64,000 nt of DNA from Beverwykella pulmonaria (GCA_001599595.1 BCHH01000001.1:1-64000); one strand, 5' to 3'. Shown: positions 10,962 to 22,829, counted from the first letter of the stretch. Made by a program: numbers and translations. Notes: generated by a model from the letters alone, not told the origin.

Positions 10962-12337
10962 CTAGATCCCAACACAAACATAATAATCTGGGAACAACCC
11001 GCTACAATCCGTCTTCACCGCTGGATTCCACTTATAGAAATCGTCCAAATTTATCGAGTTCGCATTCGCAATCGCCCAACACCCATCCCCACTCACAACC
11101 TTATAGAACTTCTTACAGCTCCCATACATCCCATCCTGTATCGGCGTTGGCGTCGGTATCCCATTCCCAGGCTTCGTCGTCGTTGGTTTGACCGACGTCG
11201 TGAAGGAGGGGTTCACTCCGATGATAGAAACACACACGTAATAATCGGGCCAAAGGTTGGCGCAGTTCGATCCAATGAAGGGATTCCAAGCGTAGAACTG
11301 TGTGGGCGTGATGCCGTATTTAAGGGCGATAGCTTCGCAGCCGTCGTTCTTGACGACCTTATAGAAGTCATCGCAATTGCCAACCATGCCGCTTTGCGTT
11401 GGCGTTGGCGTGGTGATGCCATTCGTAGGAGTAACTTTGGTAGAGGTTGGCGCGGCAGTAGTGCTAGGCTTGAGAGTAGGAGTAAAGCCGATGATTCCTA
11501 CACAGACGAAATATGTTGGCCACAGGTTCGCGCACTGTCCAACGGCTGGGTTCCAGGCATAAAATTGATCGAAGGAGATCCCGTTCGCGGTTGCAATAGC
11601 CTCGCAGCCGTCTCCGGACTTTACTTGATAGAACTTGTTGCAATTATCAATGAAAGGAGTTTGTGTTGGCGTAGGTGTCGTGATACCGTTTGTTGGTGCT
11701 GTCTTGGTTGTTACGGAAGCTGAGGTAGGCTTCGGGGTGGCAGTAAACCCAATGATACCTACACAAACATAGTATGTGGGCCAGAGATTCCCTCCACAAC
11801 CGTTCACAGCGGGGTTCCAGGCGTAGAACTGCTCAATGGAGATGCCGTTGTTGGCGGCGATATCGAAGCATCCGTCACCTGATTTGACCTGGTAGAACTT
11901 ATTACAGTTACTAACCATGCCATCTTGGAAAGGCGTTGGAGTGGGAATGCCGTTGGTTGGAGTTGGCTTTGTTGATGTTGCAGGCACAGTGGATGAAGTG
12001 GATTGTGGTGGAATGCCGAAATTCTGCTCTGTGCAGTACGAGTTTCCGCTCACGAGCTTGCAAGAAGAGCCAACGGAGGGATTCTGTAAACATGTTAGAT
12101 CTTTCACAGCCCATGTTGAGAGACTTAACTCACGTAGGTTTGGAACTGGGCCAGGGTGATACCATTATCGTCTGCAAGAGCTTGGCACTTGTCACTAGCA
12201 GATACGACAACCCAATTTGAGCAATCTTGGATGGTGTCTGGCGCGGCTGTTGTGGGAGGGTCAATTAGGTAAGCCTTAGCCAGACCACTAAGGACGGCAA
12301 CGAGGAAGAGGCCTTGGGGCAAACGAGTGGACTTCAT
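10962..12337 (-). CDS. Secreted protein with five LysM domains
   Basis: Predicted to bind chitin or related glycans in the wall or at the host interface. Two exons in phase, 12337-12134 and 12083-10962, encode 441 residues. A signal peptide ends near GLAKA. LysM 1 (WVVVSASDKCQALADDNG) is split by the intron and is the most divergent. LysM 2-5 are near-identical in plan: CxxFYxV, GDGC, a helix, then YAWNPA or YKWNPA, then YYVCV or YFVCV. They are separated by Thr/Pro-rich linkers with a recurring NGITTPTPTQ or NGIPTPTP unit, which points to domain duplication. There is no catalytic domain. It is divergently paired with another LysM gene at 13834. Fungal LysM proteins include chitin-shielding effectors; whether this one is an effector cannot be told from sequence. 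Confidence 0.9.
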
Positions 12338-13833
12338 TGTACTTCAGCAGTTTAAGCGGCGAAATCAGACCGAAAGGCTTGTGCGAAGAGCTCCTTCGTT
12401 GCACTTAATCTTTATACATTGCGACCTCATAAAAATATTTGACGAAGAGGGTTGCAATCTCCCGTATAGTCTTCTTGGCATGGTCATACTATTGAGATGG
12501 CACAAGTGGATACGAGTGACCATCGACTCGACCACGAGCTATGGTCACTCGCATTGCAGGTTGAACCAACATCAGGCCCCGAACAGCAATATTCATTTAC
12601 CGCAGTTAGCGTAGGTAGCTACATAGCGATGCTTAAATTGAGATAATAAACCCGAGGTGAAAACTAGAAGTCACCTGTCAGCTTAGTGGCTGCTTATTGG
12701 GTACCAATCAGAGCAAAATGGACGACTGAAAAAGGACTGTTCCTAAATCCTGCATCAAACTTAGATGTTCACGCGCACCCCAAGAAGGATTATTCAACCT
12801 CAAATAATACTATCTTGGAAAAATCTTGCTAGAAGTCTTAGATTTTCTTACCACTCTAAGGCTTAAAGTGGAGAGTGAAACGCTGTTTGATGTTCACCGG
12901 ATTGAAACCAAACATCTCGAAGCTCATTTTGGCTATACAATTAGCGAAAGCGCCTCGAGATCTTACCACCAATTGTATCGGTCGTCTTGAAGCTTTGGAT
13001 TGAACATCTCGTATTAATTATTATGCGCAAAAAGACCAAAGGTTTCTTGGGAGTTGAAGATAGAGGCTTCCAAATTGGGGGCCGATGTTGGACACCGAAA
13101 TAATACTATCGATAGTCATCCCTAAATCCTCCATTAAGCATAACATAAGCTCACCCAAGAAAGGGCAAGCTTGTGGAAGCTTCGCTTGTTCTGGCGGCGG
13201 AATCGCGTCTGTGCTACCCAGGTCGAAGGATCTCCTAAGGCGTCTCACTCCACGATATCGTTGCGAAACCTCCACAATGAAAATTACATGCCGTTGATGA
13301 GACGGCCCGGAAGCTCCGCAGACTCTTGGCTAGGCGAATGCCGGACTACGTTCGGATCCTTGTTTTGCGGCTAACTTCCTTTCAAGGTATGAAGTTTTGA
13401 GAATGTGCTCTCTTAGCCAATCAGCACCAACATATAAACACCGGAAATCTCTTCAGTAGAATGGGCCAAGAACAAGGAACCGAACTGACGTCCGTCTGCA
13501 TGTAAGATGTCACCCCAAACTAAGCTTCAATACAAGGTTGTGCATGCACGTTTGCGCCTTGAAATGTACCTGCAGATGAGGAGGGGCATGAAGGATTCAG
13601 TCGGGTCCAGATGTCTAGCTTTATCGCCAAACACGGCAATAATGGTGCATAAGAACAAACTTCTGAAAACTAAGAGCGAAGAGGATTTGGTCATGAGCCA
13701 TCAATCAATTCTTACGAGGTATCTGCCCGCATGTTGTGGGTTCTCCTGCATGCCCCTTGCTCTGTGAATCTTGTGTCTCCTCTTATCGTTCAGTTTGCGA
13801 GTTTTCCCTACTCTGAGCATCATCATCGTCAAG
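12338..13833. promoter_or_regulatory. Divergent promoter region between the two LysM genes
   Basis: A 1.5-kb interval between opposed start codons, so it carries both promoters. A short open stretch on the minus strand at 13021-13275 has no signal peptide or recognisable domain and I leave it uncalled. No repeats or RNA genes were recognised. Confidence 0.45.
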
Positions 13834-16051
13834 ATGAAGCTCAACACATTCATTACAGTCCTTCCCTTCCTTCTCGTATCAACTCTTTCACAGTCCGTTC
13901 AGCTCTACAACTTCACAACCGAACAGTCGGGCTTTACTTCAACTTGCGTTGCGGTCTTGAATCAGGCCGTTGCTTGCGATGCTTCTATCAAGGTAAGCTC
14001 TATTCATTTTCTGGCATGGGTGGAGAGCAAACATCCTCGGGCACGATAGAAACCTACAGGGCTTCTTCAATCTGTTCAACCACTTGAAAAATCACCTATA
14101 AGGATGCTAATTGTCAAAGTGGGCAGGAGGTAACCGCTACGAAGATGACGCCACTCTCTCCACCCTCTGCACAACGACATGCACCACCTCGCTCTCGACC
14201 TGGCTCCGTCGAACGGCGGGTGCGTGCACGACACGCTTCCTGAGTTCACAAGGCGATGCGATCTTGCCCGCATACTGGGTCGAAAAAGTGGTTGAACGCT
14301 ACAACACAGTCTGCTTGCTCAGTGGAACACAATTCTGCAATGCGGTGCTTCGAGACGTCATCGGAATTAACCCAGTTGACCAAAAGCAAACCAGATCCGC
14401 GGCCGCGACCGCGACGTGCGATGACTGCTTCCTGAAGCGGTTGCAAACGCAGTTGCAGATGCCACTTGTTTCGAATTCGGATATGGCAACTACATTTACG
14501 TCTTTAACGAAGCAGTGCAGCAAGACGGGTTTTGCAGTGACACCTCCTGCTACAACCACGCTATGGATAACGAAAGGAACACCACTGAGTACATCCGGCA
14601 GCACCCCTACGCCCACCGGTTGCGTGGGCACCACATACACGATCAAATCTACCGACACATGCCAACTAATATCGGCAGCACAAGGTCTCAGCACTGCCGA
14701 CCTGCTCATTTACAACAATCTCCAAGCATACTGCATCAACTTCCCCACAACAGGCAGTCTTTGCATCCCCACCGACGCCAAATGCAAAACTTACGCCGTC
14801 AAGGCCGGTGATACGTGTGCGAGCATCGCTGACGCGAATGGACTGACCTGGACACAAATGGTGACCTGGAATCCCGTCTTCGGGCAAGGCTGTGAGCGCA
14901 TCGGCAACTTTACGGGTTGGACAGCATGCGTGTCGAATCCAGGTGGCGACTGGGTGAACCCGAGCCCAACCACCGAGGTCTCTTCGACATTCCAAACGCC
15001 AACCAATCTCGGCACAGACGCTTCTCTTCTCCCCACGCCGACTTTCGGCGGATTCATTAATGGAAGCGATGTCTGGACGTACAAATATGCCCCTGGTTCG
15101 CGCCTAGATTGCTATATCTACGCCAACGGAACGCAGTTCGGGAATAGCGCTGCGTGTGCCGATGTGGCGAAGGGATATGGAGTTACGACACAAAATCTAA
15201 CGGATTGGAATCCATTGTTGTTGAATAATTCGTGCACTTTGGATGGCAAGTTAACGTACTGCGTGCAGCCTATACAGTTGAATGCTACAAGCTTTACGCA
15301 GAGCTGTGTGCTGAGCGATACGCCTGATTATGGGCTTACTTGCGCGGACTTTCTAGCTGTTTGGGGCATTGATATAGATGAGTTTTCGGCGTGGAACCCT
15401 GGCGTTGGCTTGGATTGTGAGAATTGGGTTCTTGGCAAGTGGAATGTGTAATGCGATGGATGAATTGAACTAACGAGCCTCCAGGCCGAGAGTACTGCGT
15501 CATGACCAACCATTTCCGGCAGCCAGGTATTGTTTCAACATGCAATCAATACGCCGTGGCCAATGTCTCGAACAGTTCGTACCACCTCATTTTTCTGTTC
15601 GCTCCACTAACGTAACCAGTTCTCTCGGACCCGTGCGGTATCATCGAAACTAAATTCGGTCTCCAGCACGCTCGATTCGTTGCCTGGAACCCTGCCGTTG
15701 GACAAAATTGTACGCTCTTCCCATCCCATGAACCATTTCTATGCATACTAACACTTCTCAATAGGTACGGGCATAAAATACGGCTACGATTACTGCGTCA
15801 GCATCCCCAACTACAAACCCACATACACCTCCAAGATATACAGCTACCCAACTACGCCCTTCCATGCCCCCTCAATCAATGTACCAAACCCCGTGTCTTT
15901 ATACACCGGATCAGCCAACGCGAATGCTAAAGTTGCGGTAACGGATGCGCCAAGTGGGAGCTCTGGATCAGTGGGAACTACTAGTAGATCAACTTCTGTA
16001 GCATCGGGCTCAGTAAAAAGTAGCAGCGCTACGGCAAACTCAAAGAAGTGA
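13834..16051 (+). CDS. Secreted multi-LysM protein, about five degenerate LysM domains
   Basis: Five exons in phase, 13834-13992, 14120-15434, 15485-15574, 15620-15709 and 15765-16051, give 646 residues. A signal peptide ends near TLSQS. The first 200 residues form a Cys-rich region (CTTTC, CNAVL, CDDC). LysM-like units follow: TYTIKSTDTC, TYAVKAGDTC with VTWNPVF, a CYIYANG unit with TDWNPLL, a SCVLSD unit with SAWNPGV, and a CNQYAVANVS unit with VAWNPAV. The C-terminus is Ser/Thr-rich, perhaps for glycosylation. The intron at 15435-15484 uses a GC donor (GCAAGT). The donor at 15575 (GTTCGT) is weak, so that junction is less sure. The layout resembles the LysM proteins encoded next to subgroup C chitinases in other fungi, which fits the chitinase 5 kb away. 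Confidence 0.82.
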
Positions 16052-16349
16052 AGCATGTAAAGAGTTTTAGCATGCAATATTCAAACAGTTGGTATTGAAA
16101 TACCAGTAGACCGACAAAAGATCGACGCGCTTTTGTATGATTGTTGTTGTGTTAAAGTACATGCTATCAACTTGAACTAAAATGTGACGGCGTCTTCATT
16201 GTGGGCCACTGTTCCAATCGGGCTAGCGCAATAATTAACCAGCTACCCATGTTCCGCCCCCGCCTGATATCCGGTTATAATACAAGTAAGCGCTGGCCCC
16301 ACGAAGAATGCAACCTGCTGTAGTGCTGTAGCTTTCACGTATAGCCCTC

Positions 16350-18235
16350 ATGGCGCCCAAGTTAACTCTGCTTAGGCTACCGTTCGGTGTCTTTTGCCTT
16401 ATACTTGATCTGGTTTACAGCCCCACACCTATGATCACATTCTTTTGCTAACATGGCAGCAGTTTGAAAAACAAGACTTCGAAACATTCCGCCTCGTTTC
16501 CCGAGCATGTAGATACCTTACCGAGCACATCATCTTCCGAAAAATAACTTTTCACGACGAAACCCGCTTAGCGTACGACATCAATGATGATATCTGCGAC
16601 CGGTTGTGTGACCCTAAAGATGCGCTCTCACAACACGCGCGGCATCTTCAAGTTGGCCCTTTCAAGCAGGAAGCTCATTGCCCCAGTGAGAAAACCCTTG
16701 TGAATGTGCTCTCTTCTCTCGAAGATCTAAGGGACTTTTCGTGAGTTGAGTTTCCTTGTATATTTGTTGTCACCCCAGAGGAAAAAACGAAGGACTAAGT
16801 GCAAAGGTTGTTCTGGTAAATGTAGGAGGATTTTGTCAGGGTAAAGTATTGTTTTTGCCCCTACGTCGATCACGTTTCAGTACTTTGCAAGCCTGTGGTT
16901 GAAGTTGCAAATATAATATTTTTCCCGAAGAGCTGAAGTATTCTGATAACTAGTAGGTGGAATGTGCGTTTCGCAATACCAGAAGCTGTGCTCGCGACTT
17001 TAACTACAAAGTGGCCCTCTGCACGGCTACACGTCACAAACTTTAAACGCAATGGCTCTGGCGCCTACGTGCCTCTCGATGCGAAATTGCTCTCGTCCCC
17101 ACAACTTTACTCTCTTACATACACCATCTACGGGGCGTGGGTCGCACCATACCATGGTGTTTTTGAATTCTACTCCGAGCTCGCTGCTTTCAGGACATGT
17201 CTCCTTCAAGCGAAGGGGTTGAAGCGCTTACGACTCGATATAGACGATGGCAATGTCCCCAAACAATCGTCCTGGAACGCCGGCCCACAGAACCTAGATT
17301 TTCAAGGGGGCGATGTATTTCCAGCGCTGCATGAGCTGGCTCTGCCCTTTCAAAGATATGCGCTTACCGAGACGCACTGCCAGAAATGGCTCGCGGCTAT
17401 GGACTGGCGTTGTCTGCGGCGTCTCGACCTTGGCCACGGCAGTCCAAGACATCTATTCACTGCACTAACAGGCCGAATCCCGCAGCTCAAGGCTCTGAGC
17501 TTCGGATTTTGGTTCAACCCCTCACCGAATTCCATTTGGCATTGTCCAGATTTGGATGTTCTCCTGCGGTTCTTTGACAGTATAGAAGGGCTTGAAGAAG
17601 TAAAGGTAGAGAATTATCATGCGGGCGAATTCAATGGAATCAGGGATTCGATTTTGAACAAGCATGGTCGCACGATGAAGATATTGCACATAGGTTACTG
17701 CGCTGCGGACGCAAGAGGATTGGACTGGCCAGATGTACGAAGACTAGTTCAACAGTGTCCTAACTTACACGATCTCGCTTTGAAGGTCGCAACAGCCACA
17801 GATCCTGGGCTGGCCTATCGAAGCACCGGTTGGGTAAGTAACTCGCCCTTTTCTCCCAGTCTTTTATCACTAATTTCTCCCTCCTCTTCTTAGCCAGACT
17901 CCACCATGGCCGAATTACAAGAACTTCACAAACTATGTAAACTAGAACTAGAACTCCAGCTCGATGGAGACAGTACCGAATTCATCGTCGCGTCCGCCTT
18001 CCTCATTGAAGAAGCAGCTGAGAACCGTGCGACAAACCTTTTCAGGCAAATTATAGAAACCAATCCAATGTCTTCGCTCGAGTTGTTGACACTAAAATTC
18101 AAAGTCACACTGCCAGTTAAGGAATGGGGATTCATTGTGACACGACAATCTAGTCCTGAAAAAGGATTCGAGGTTAAAAGGAAATTTGTGGGAACTGATC
18201 TGCCGTTGGGTGACTACTATGATCCTTTTGGGTAG
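16350..18235 (+). CDS. F-box-like protein, possible ubiquitin-ligase substrate adaptor
   Basis: Four exons in phase, 16350-16412, 16460-16740, 16957-17833 and 17894-18235, give 520 residues. The N-terminus LRLPFGVFCLILDL followed after a 47-bp intron by FRLVSRACRYLTE matches the pattern of a degenerate F-box (LP, then a helix, then RLVS/CR). The rest is rich in Leu repeats (LRRLDLGHG, LKALSFGF, LHDLALKV), as in fungal F-box/LRR proteins. By family knowledge it would bind Skp1 and a target protein; no target can be inferred. The splice sites of the first two introns include branch-like GCTAAC and CTGATAAC. No link with the flanking chitin genes is evident. Confidence 0.65.
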
Positions 18236-19017
18236 TATGAGGCTGAGAATGATCTAAAGAGATTGAAAGATGCATCGGCATGCCATCTCTGATTAGACCT
18301 ACTCTTTCCTATGCAGAGTTCTCGTTGACAAATACAGCAGGGAAGCGCGGGACTTGTCTCAACCTTTTACCCCATTCCCATATTGGCGTTTTCTTCCACC
18401 GTTTGAGCACAATGAGGCACATTTTCCATTCTTCACCACACCATTTCATTTCCGGCGTCTGTTCATCCAGAGAGTCGTGGCGAAAGACCAACATTTATTC
18501 CCTTTTCTTTAGTTTCTTCTTCCTTATTTGATTTCTCATATTTTAAATAGGATATGTCTTCATGCATTCAATTGGTGTGCTCGATTGCGAATGATAGTGC
18601 CTCTACTCAGAATAAATAGCTTGTCTCAACTTCGCCACCTCACAATTCGGCTCACCGGGATGTGTCGCGACGCCATACCAGGTACATGTGTGTGTGGAGG
18701 ACGCCGAGAGTGTTTCGGAGCCGAGGGTCACGTGCTTCGGGAAATGCATGGATCACGTGTCATATGAGATAAGCGAAATGCCTATCGCCAGATATAGCCT
18801 AGTATCGGATATAACCGCTTGGCTAGTCTTGATGAAAGATCCACCTACTCTAAATCTGAAAAAATTGTCCGCCAATGCTTGCCGTGAATAAACATGGTGG
18901 TGACGCCAATATTCGCTTCCCAAATGACCTCACGTTACATCGCCGCTAACGCGTTGCGATAGCGCGCACGCCATCCTTTGATCCTACTCGACATCAACAC
19001 CAAAATACCCTTTCACC
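18236..19017. other. Intergenic interval upstream of the permease
   Basis: No supported gene. Short open stretches exist at about 18549-18890 but lack domain evidence. The last part, just before 19018, would be the permease promoter. Confidence 0.4.
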
Positions 19018-19569
19018 ATGCCCGTCGCGGGTCGGCGTCGACAACAACAACTCTCCAGCAACAATAGCCATGAACATGGTGCATTTCTGATTGATGCGTC
19101 TACAACACAGAATCTGTACGGCACTTTCACAACACCAGCCAATTCATCTCGGAACGCCGACAGCCAACAAGATTCCAGCAGGACCTGGCCGACCCCGGAG
19201 CAAGTGAACGGCAATATGAGTAACAAGGACATCGGCTTTGGGGTCGAGGCTACTGTCGGGCATGGCGGAAATCTTGAAGTCTCTTGGAGCCGCGACCATG
19301 GGGGTGACTTCGTCACGCAGCTCGAGAATAGCAATCTTGCCAGAGGACTTCGACAGCGTCACATTCAGATGATTGCTATTGCCGGTGCCATCGGAACCGG
19401 TCTCTTTCTTGGGCTCGGAGGTTCTATTCAAACTGGCGGACCTCTTGGAGCTCTTCTTGGCTATGCTACTGTCGGTCTCATCGTCTGCGCTGTTCAGTTC
19501 GCCCTTGGAGAGGTGGCACCCCTGCTACCTGTCACTGGTTCCTTTGTCAGACACGCTGAGTTTCTCATT

Positions 19570-20271
19570 CAGCGTAGCCAACCGTACGTAGTACGCTACG
19601 GCTCGCCCTTTTTGTGCCTACTACTTCTCAGATTGTTAGTACGTTCGTACGTAAAGGGTGAATTGAGAGCGAAGTACGTAGTGTAAAAGTGTCACGAGCA
19701 ACCTTCCACTCCGGGCCATCCTCGGCCAGCCTTCGGCCAGGTCTCGGACCACGTGATCTCCAGTCACGTGCCGATCTGTATATAGTTACCCTCCGACTCC
19801 TGAGTACTCCTCAAGGATTCGTCTTGAATACACTCTATACCCATATTTCGATCTCCTGCCGACAGTCTCCTTACAAAAACTTACGTTTGAAATTGAGGGC
19901 GTAGTCTCGCTGAGAGGCTGTTTTTGATGGTTGATGTGAGCTGCTTGATGGGAGATGGAGGGTGTTGACAAAAGTGCGTTCACATTTTGCTACATCGCCG
20001 ACGATCCCCCTATCGCACGAGTCATTGGAGATTTGTGACTGCACAAAACACAACTTTAGCGTGTACAAAAGCCTCATGACAGCGGGCAAACAACCTCCTC
20101 CAATGGGCACGAAACCCGCCGCCAAAGCACAAACGTATAGGCGTAATACGTGCAAGATTTATGCTAAACGAAACGAAAACTACGACTCACAAATCGATTA
20201 CGTTCGTACGTATCACGTGACCGAATAATTCACGTACTACGAATACGTACTACGTGCGGTTGGCTACGCTG
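19570..20271. mobile_element. Non-autonomous hAT element inserted in the permease
   Basis: Terminal inverted repeats begin CAGCGTAGCCAACCGTACGT at the left and end with the complement (GCGGTTGGCTACGCTG) at the right. An exact 8-bp duplication, TTCTCATT, flanks it at 19562-19569 and 20272-20279. CAG termini and 8-bp duplications are typical of hAT transposons. It encodes no transposase. Subterminal copies of TACGTA/CGTACG motifs lie near both ends. A probable solo LTR at 19690-19970 sits inside, so the original element was about 417 bp. Confidence 0.88.
19690..19970. mobile_element. Probable solo LTR nested in the hAT element
   Basis: Starts TGTCACGAGC and ends GTGTTGACA, with AAAG repeated on both sides (19686-19689 and 19971-19974). 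It holds a TATATA box near 19781 and CACGTG sites, as LTR promoters do. The duplication is only four bases, so this call is weaker than the other solo LTRs. Confidence 0.5.
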
Positions 20272-21142
20272 TTCTCATTGACCCTGCTTTCGGATTTTCA
20301 ATTGGACTCAATATCGTCTACGGGAATCTGTTGTCTGTTCCCGCCGAGATATCAGCCATCTGTGTGCTAATTCAGTATTGGACAGATCTAAACTCCTCCG
20401 TTTTCATATGCATATTTATCTTCCTCACATTTATGGTTGGTATCTCTTTTGTGGGCATTTACGGCGAGATTGAGTTCTTTTTCGCCTCCTTGAAGATCCT
20501 CTTGGTCCTTTTCCTTTTCCTCCTAGGTCTCGTCATTAACCTTGGAGGCATCCCTGGGCAAGAGCGCATCGGATTCAGATACTGGAAAACTCCAGGTCCT
20601 TTTGTTGAGTATATTGTAGCTGGTCCATGGGACCAATTTCTTGGCTATTGGGCTGTCATGACTAATGCAGTCTTTAGTTTCGCAGGCGTGGAGAGTCTAG
20701 CAATGGCCGCTGCTGAGACACAGAACCCTTGTAGGGACATTCCCAAGGCGTGCAAAAAGGTCTTTGCACGAGTTTTAATCTTTTATGTTCTCGCAGGTGG
20801 GTATTTGTTCACGGTGGTTGTCTGATCGAGCTAAATCCATTTTCAGTGCTCATTGTGGGCATGATCGTCTCCAGCGACGACTCCAGACTCAACGACTATA
20901 CTGGAGACGCAACTATGAGCCCTTTCGTGATAGTCGCTTCAGCAGCCGGCATCAAAGCCATCCCATCAGTAGTCAATGCCATCGTTATTACATCGGCCTG
21001 GTCCTCTTCTAATCAAGCACTTCTCTCCGGCACTCGCGTACTATACGGTCTCGCCATCAAAGGCCAAGCGCCGAAGGTGTTCCTTCGAACAACATCGTGG
21101 GGAGAAAGGAACCGAGGGACTCGACCAAATTCAGGAGGTTAG

Positions 21143-22160
21143 ATGTCTACCTAAATCATCAAAGCATGCTACTAAACTAACATAGAAACCGTCACTGATC
21201 ATCACGCCTCATGCATCTCCGTCTAATGGAGTAGCTGAAGCAACCGGAACAACGGAAGTAGCATCACCTCCACCAACATGGACTCCCTCAACTCCTCCCA
21301 CATCCGAAGCTTCCGCAAACTTACCTTACCGCTCTCACATGATCTACGGGCCTCCCTGCAACCACGCAAGTGATCTCCGCTTCACTAAGCGCATCGCCCT
21401 TGTCTCATCATTGGACGAGCTCCGACTTGCAATTGAAAACAACAACAGCAGTAAAACGCACCCACCTCTCATTGTCACACGATCCTTCAACGATTCCCAT
21501 GCTCAGTATGAGGCCGAGACATTCTTGAGAGCTGGGAATGTTCTTGCGGTAAGAAGAGATAGTGAGCAGTGTGTGAGCTGCGCAGTTAGGCTAGCGCATT
21601 TAATTAGTGCTGTGGCTGTTGTTGCCTAGGATTGTGTTTGAATTTGCAGTTGTAAATAGTATTTACTTCATGTTTGGGAGATTGGTGGAAGAGTTCGGCG
21701 ATTCTGTGTAGTGCATGTTGATGCCTCACGGTGAATGGTCGTGGCTTGTTTAATTCCATCGGCGATAACGTGACGACTCCTTGTTATTTTCCACTCTTTA
21801 CGAAAAGCCATCCGTTTGTAATTTCTGTGAACAACTCATGCATCTTGATTATTAAATGCCTCGGTTTATGCGAAAGATAAAAATGTCCGCTTGCAATCCC
21901 TCGACCAAAAGACTGAGCTTGAACGTGGAAGACTATGATGCGAAAGGGTTAGTATTGTTCGGAAGCCACACGAGAGCTGTATCGGGAAGGGTGCCGAATG
22001 CGAGACGCCGATCGGGATGGGTACCGATGACAGAACGTGATAACCCCGCGAATGTTCATTTATCTTGGTCTAAAGCCATGTGCCTAGAGAAGGCAACCTT
22101 CGAGAGACCAGTTTCGCATACTCATATCACCAGACTCGGACTTCCTTTCAAGCAATCACA
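21143..22160. other. Interval between permease pseudogene and cupin gene
   Basis: An open plus-strand stretch from about 21187 to 21629 (Pro/Thr-rich, then MIYGPPCNHASDLRFT) may be part of an unrecognised or broken gene. It is not the missing permease C-terminus, as it has no membrane helices. The remainder holds the cupin promoter. Confidence 0.35.
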
Positions 22161-22829
22161 ATGGTCGAAGTCAAAACATACCGTCTTAAGCCAACAGGAC
22201 TCATCCCGAACTCACCCTACGTCCTGATCTACTACCCCGCCCTGCTCCTAAACGAGGTCCGGCAACACGACTTTAACGCAGCCAAAGTATACGATATCTT
22301 CATGAAAAATGGCTGGCCTGTGCAATGGGTCGCAAAGTACGGACCGACGCAAACGTCACACTACCACTCAGCTGCGCACGAATGCATGGCTGTCATATCA
22401 GGCGAAGGTGCGACGATAAGGTTTGGGGTCGCAGACACCACCGTAGGTGAGGAAAACAACACACGCGGCTCAGGTCATGAAGATGGTGGTATCGAAGTCC
22501 AAGCCGGACTCGGAGACGTGTTCGTGATTCCCGCCGGTGTCGCCCATAAGACGCACGACCCCAGACCCGAAGGCGCAGTATTCGAGTTTCACGATGCGAT
22601 AAAGAAGGGGAAGGATGCAAGGCAGTTTGTTGAAAAAATTGAGCTTGATGGAGAGTTCATGATGATCGGCGCGTATCCGCGTGGCGGTGTCTGGGATTTT
22701 GCTGTGGGTGGTGATCATAAGGAACAGTATGAGAATATTTGGTCTGTCCCGAGGCCGGAAAGAGATCCTGTTCTGGGTACTTCGAGGGAAGGTCTATGTG
22801 GGTTGTGGGGGGAAAAGTCTCGGTTATAG
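22161..22829 (+). CDS. Cupin-fold protein of unknown reaction
   Basis: A single exon of 222 residues beginning MVEVKTYRLKPTG. The cupin core is visible: SHYHSAAHECMAVISGEG (motif 1 with HxH and Glu), then GDVFVIPAGVAHKTHD (motif 2 with the last His), so the metal-binding residues are present. It resembles the small YjlB-like cupins found in bacteria and fungi. The substrate is not known from sequence. No intron and no secretion signal are seen. It lies between a broken permease and a transposon nest and shows no clear partner. Confidence 0.8.
   Translation: MVEVKTYRLKPTGLIPNSPYVLIYYPALLLNEVRQHDFNAAKVYDIFMKNGWPVQWVAKYGPTQTSHYHSAAHECMAVISGEGATIRFGVADTTVGEENNTRGSGHEDGGIEVQAGLGDVFVIPAGVAHKTHDPRPEGAVFEFHDAIKKGKDARQFVEKIELDGEFMMIGAYPRGGVWDFAVGGDHKEQYENIWSVPRPERDPVLGTSREGLCGLWGEKSRL

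Larger units (their letters stand above)
19018..21142 (+). pseudogene. Amino-acid permease (APC/YAT type), disrupted by a transposon and lacking its C-terminal part
   Basis: The reading frame starts at 19018 and shows a hydrophilic N-terminus, then QMIAIAGAIGTGLFLGLG (TM1 motif of fungal amino-acid permeases) and RHAEFLI. It stops making sense at 19570, where a 702-bp element enters. Removing the element and one copy of its 8-bp duplication restores HAEFLI-DPAFGF in frame. The gene continues at 20280 with VPAEISA, GIYGEIEF, the FSFAGVESLAMAAAET motif, and after a 50-bp intron (20797-20846) with IVSSDD and SGTRVLYGLAIKGQAPK. It then runs out at 21142. The last membrane helices expected of a 12-TM permease are absent, so there is a second lesion. 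It would have imported amino acids at the plasma membrane. Confidence 0.85.

Noticed and set aside
13021..13275. Minus-strand 84-codon open stretch between the LysM genes
   Set aside because: No recognisable domain, no signal peptide and no credible splice partners.
21187..21629. Missing C-terminus of the amino-acid permease
   Set aside because: The open frame is polar, with no membrane helices, so it is not the lost part of a 12-helix transporter.
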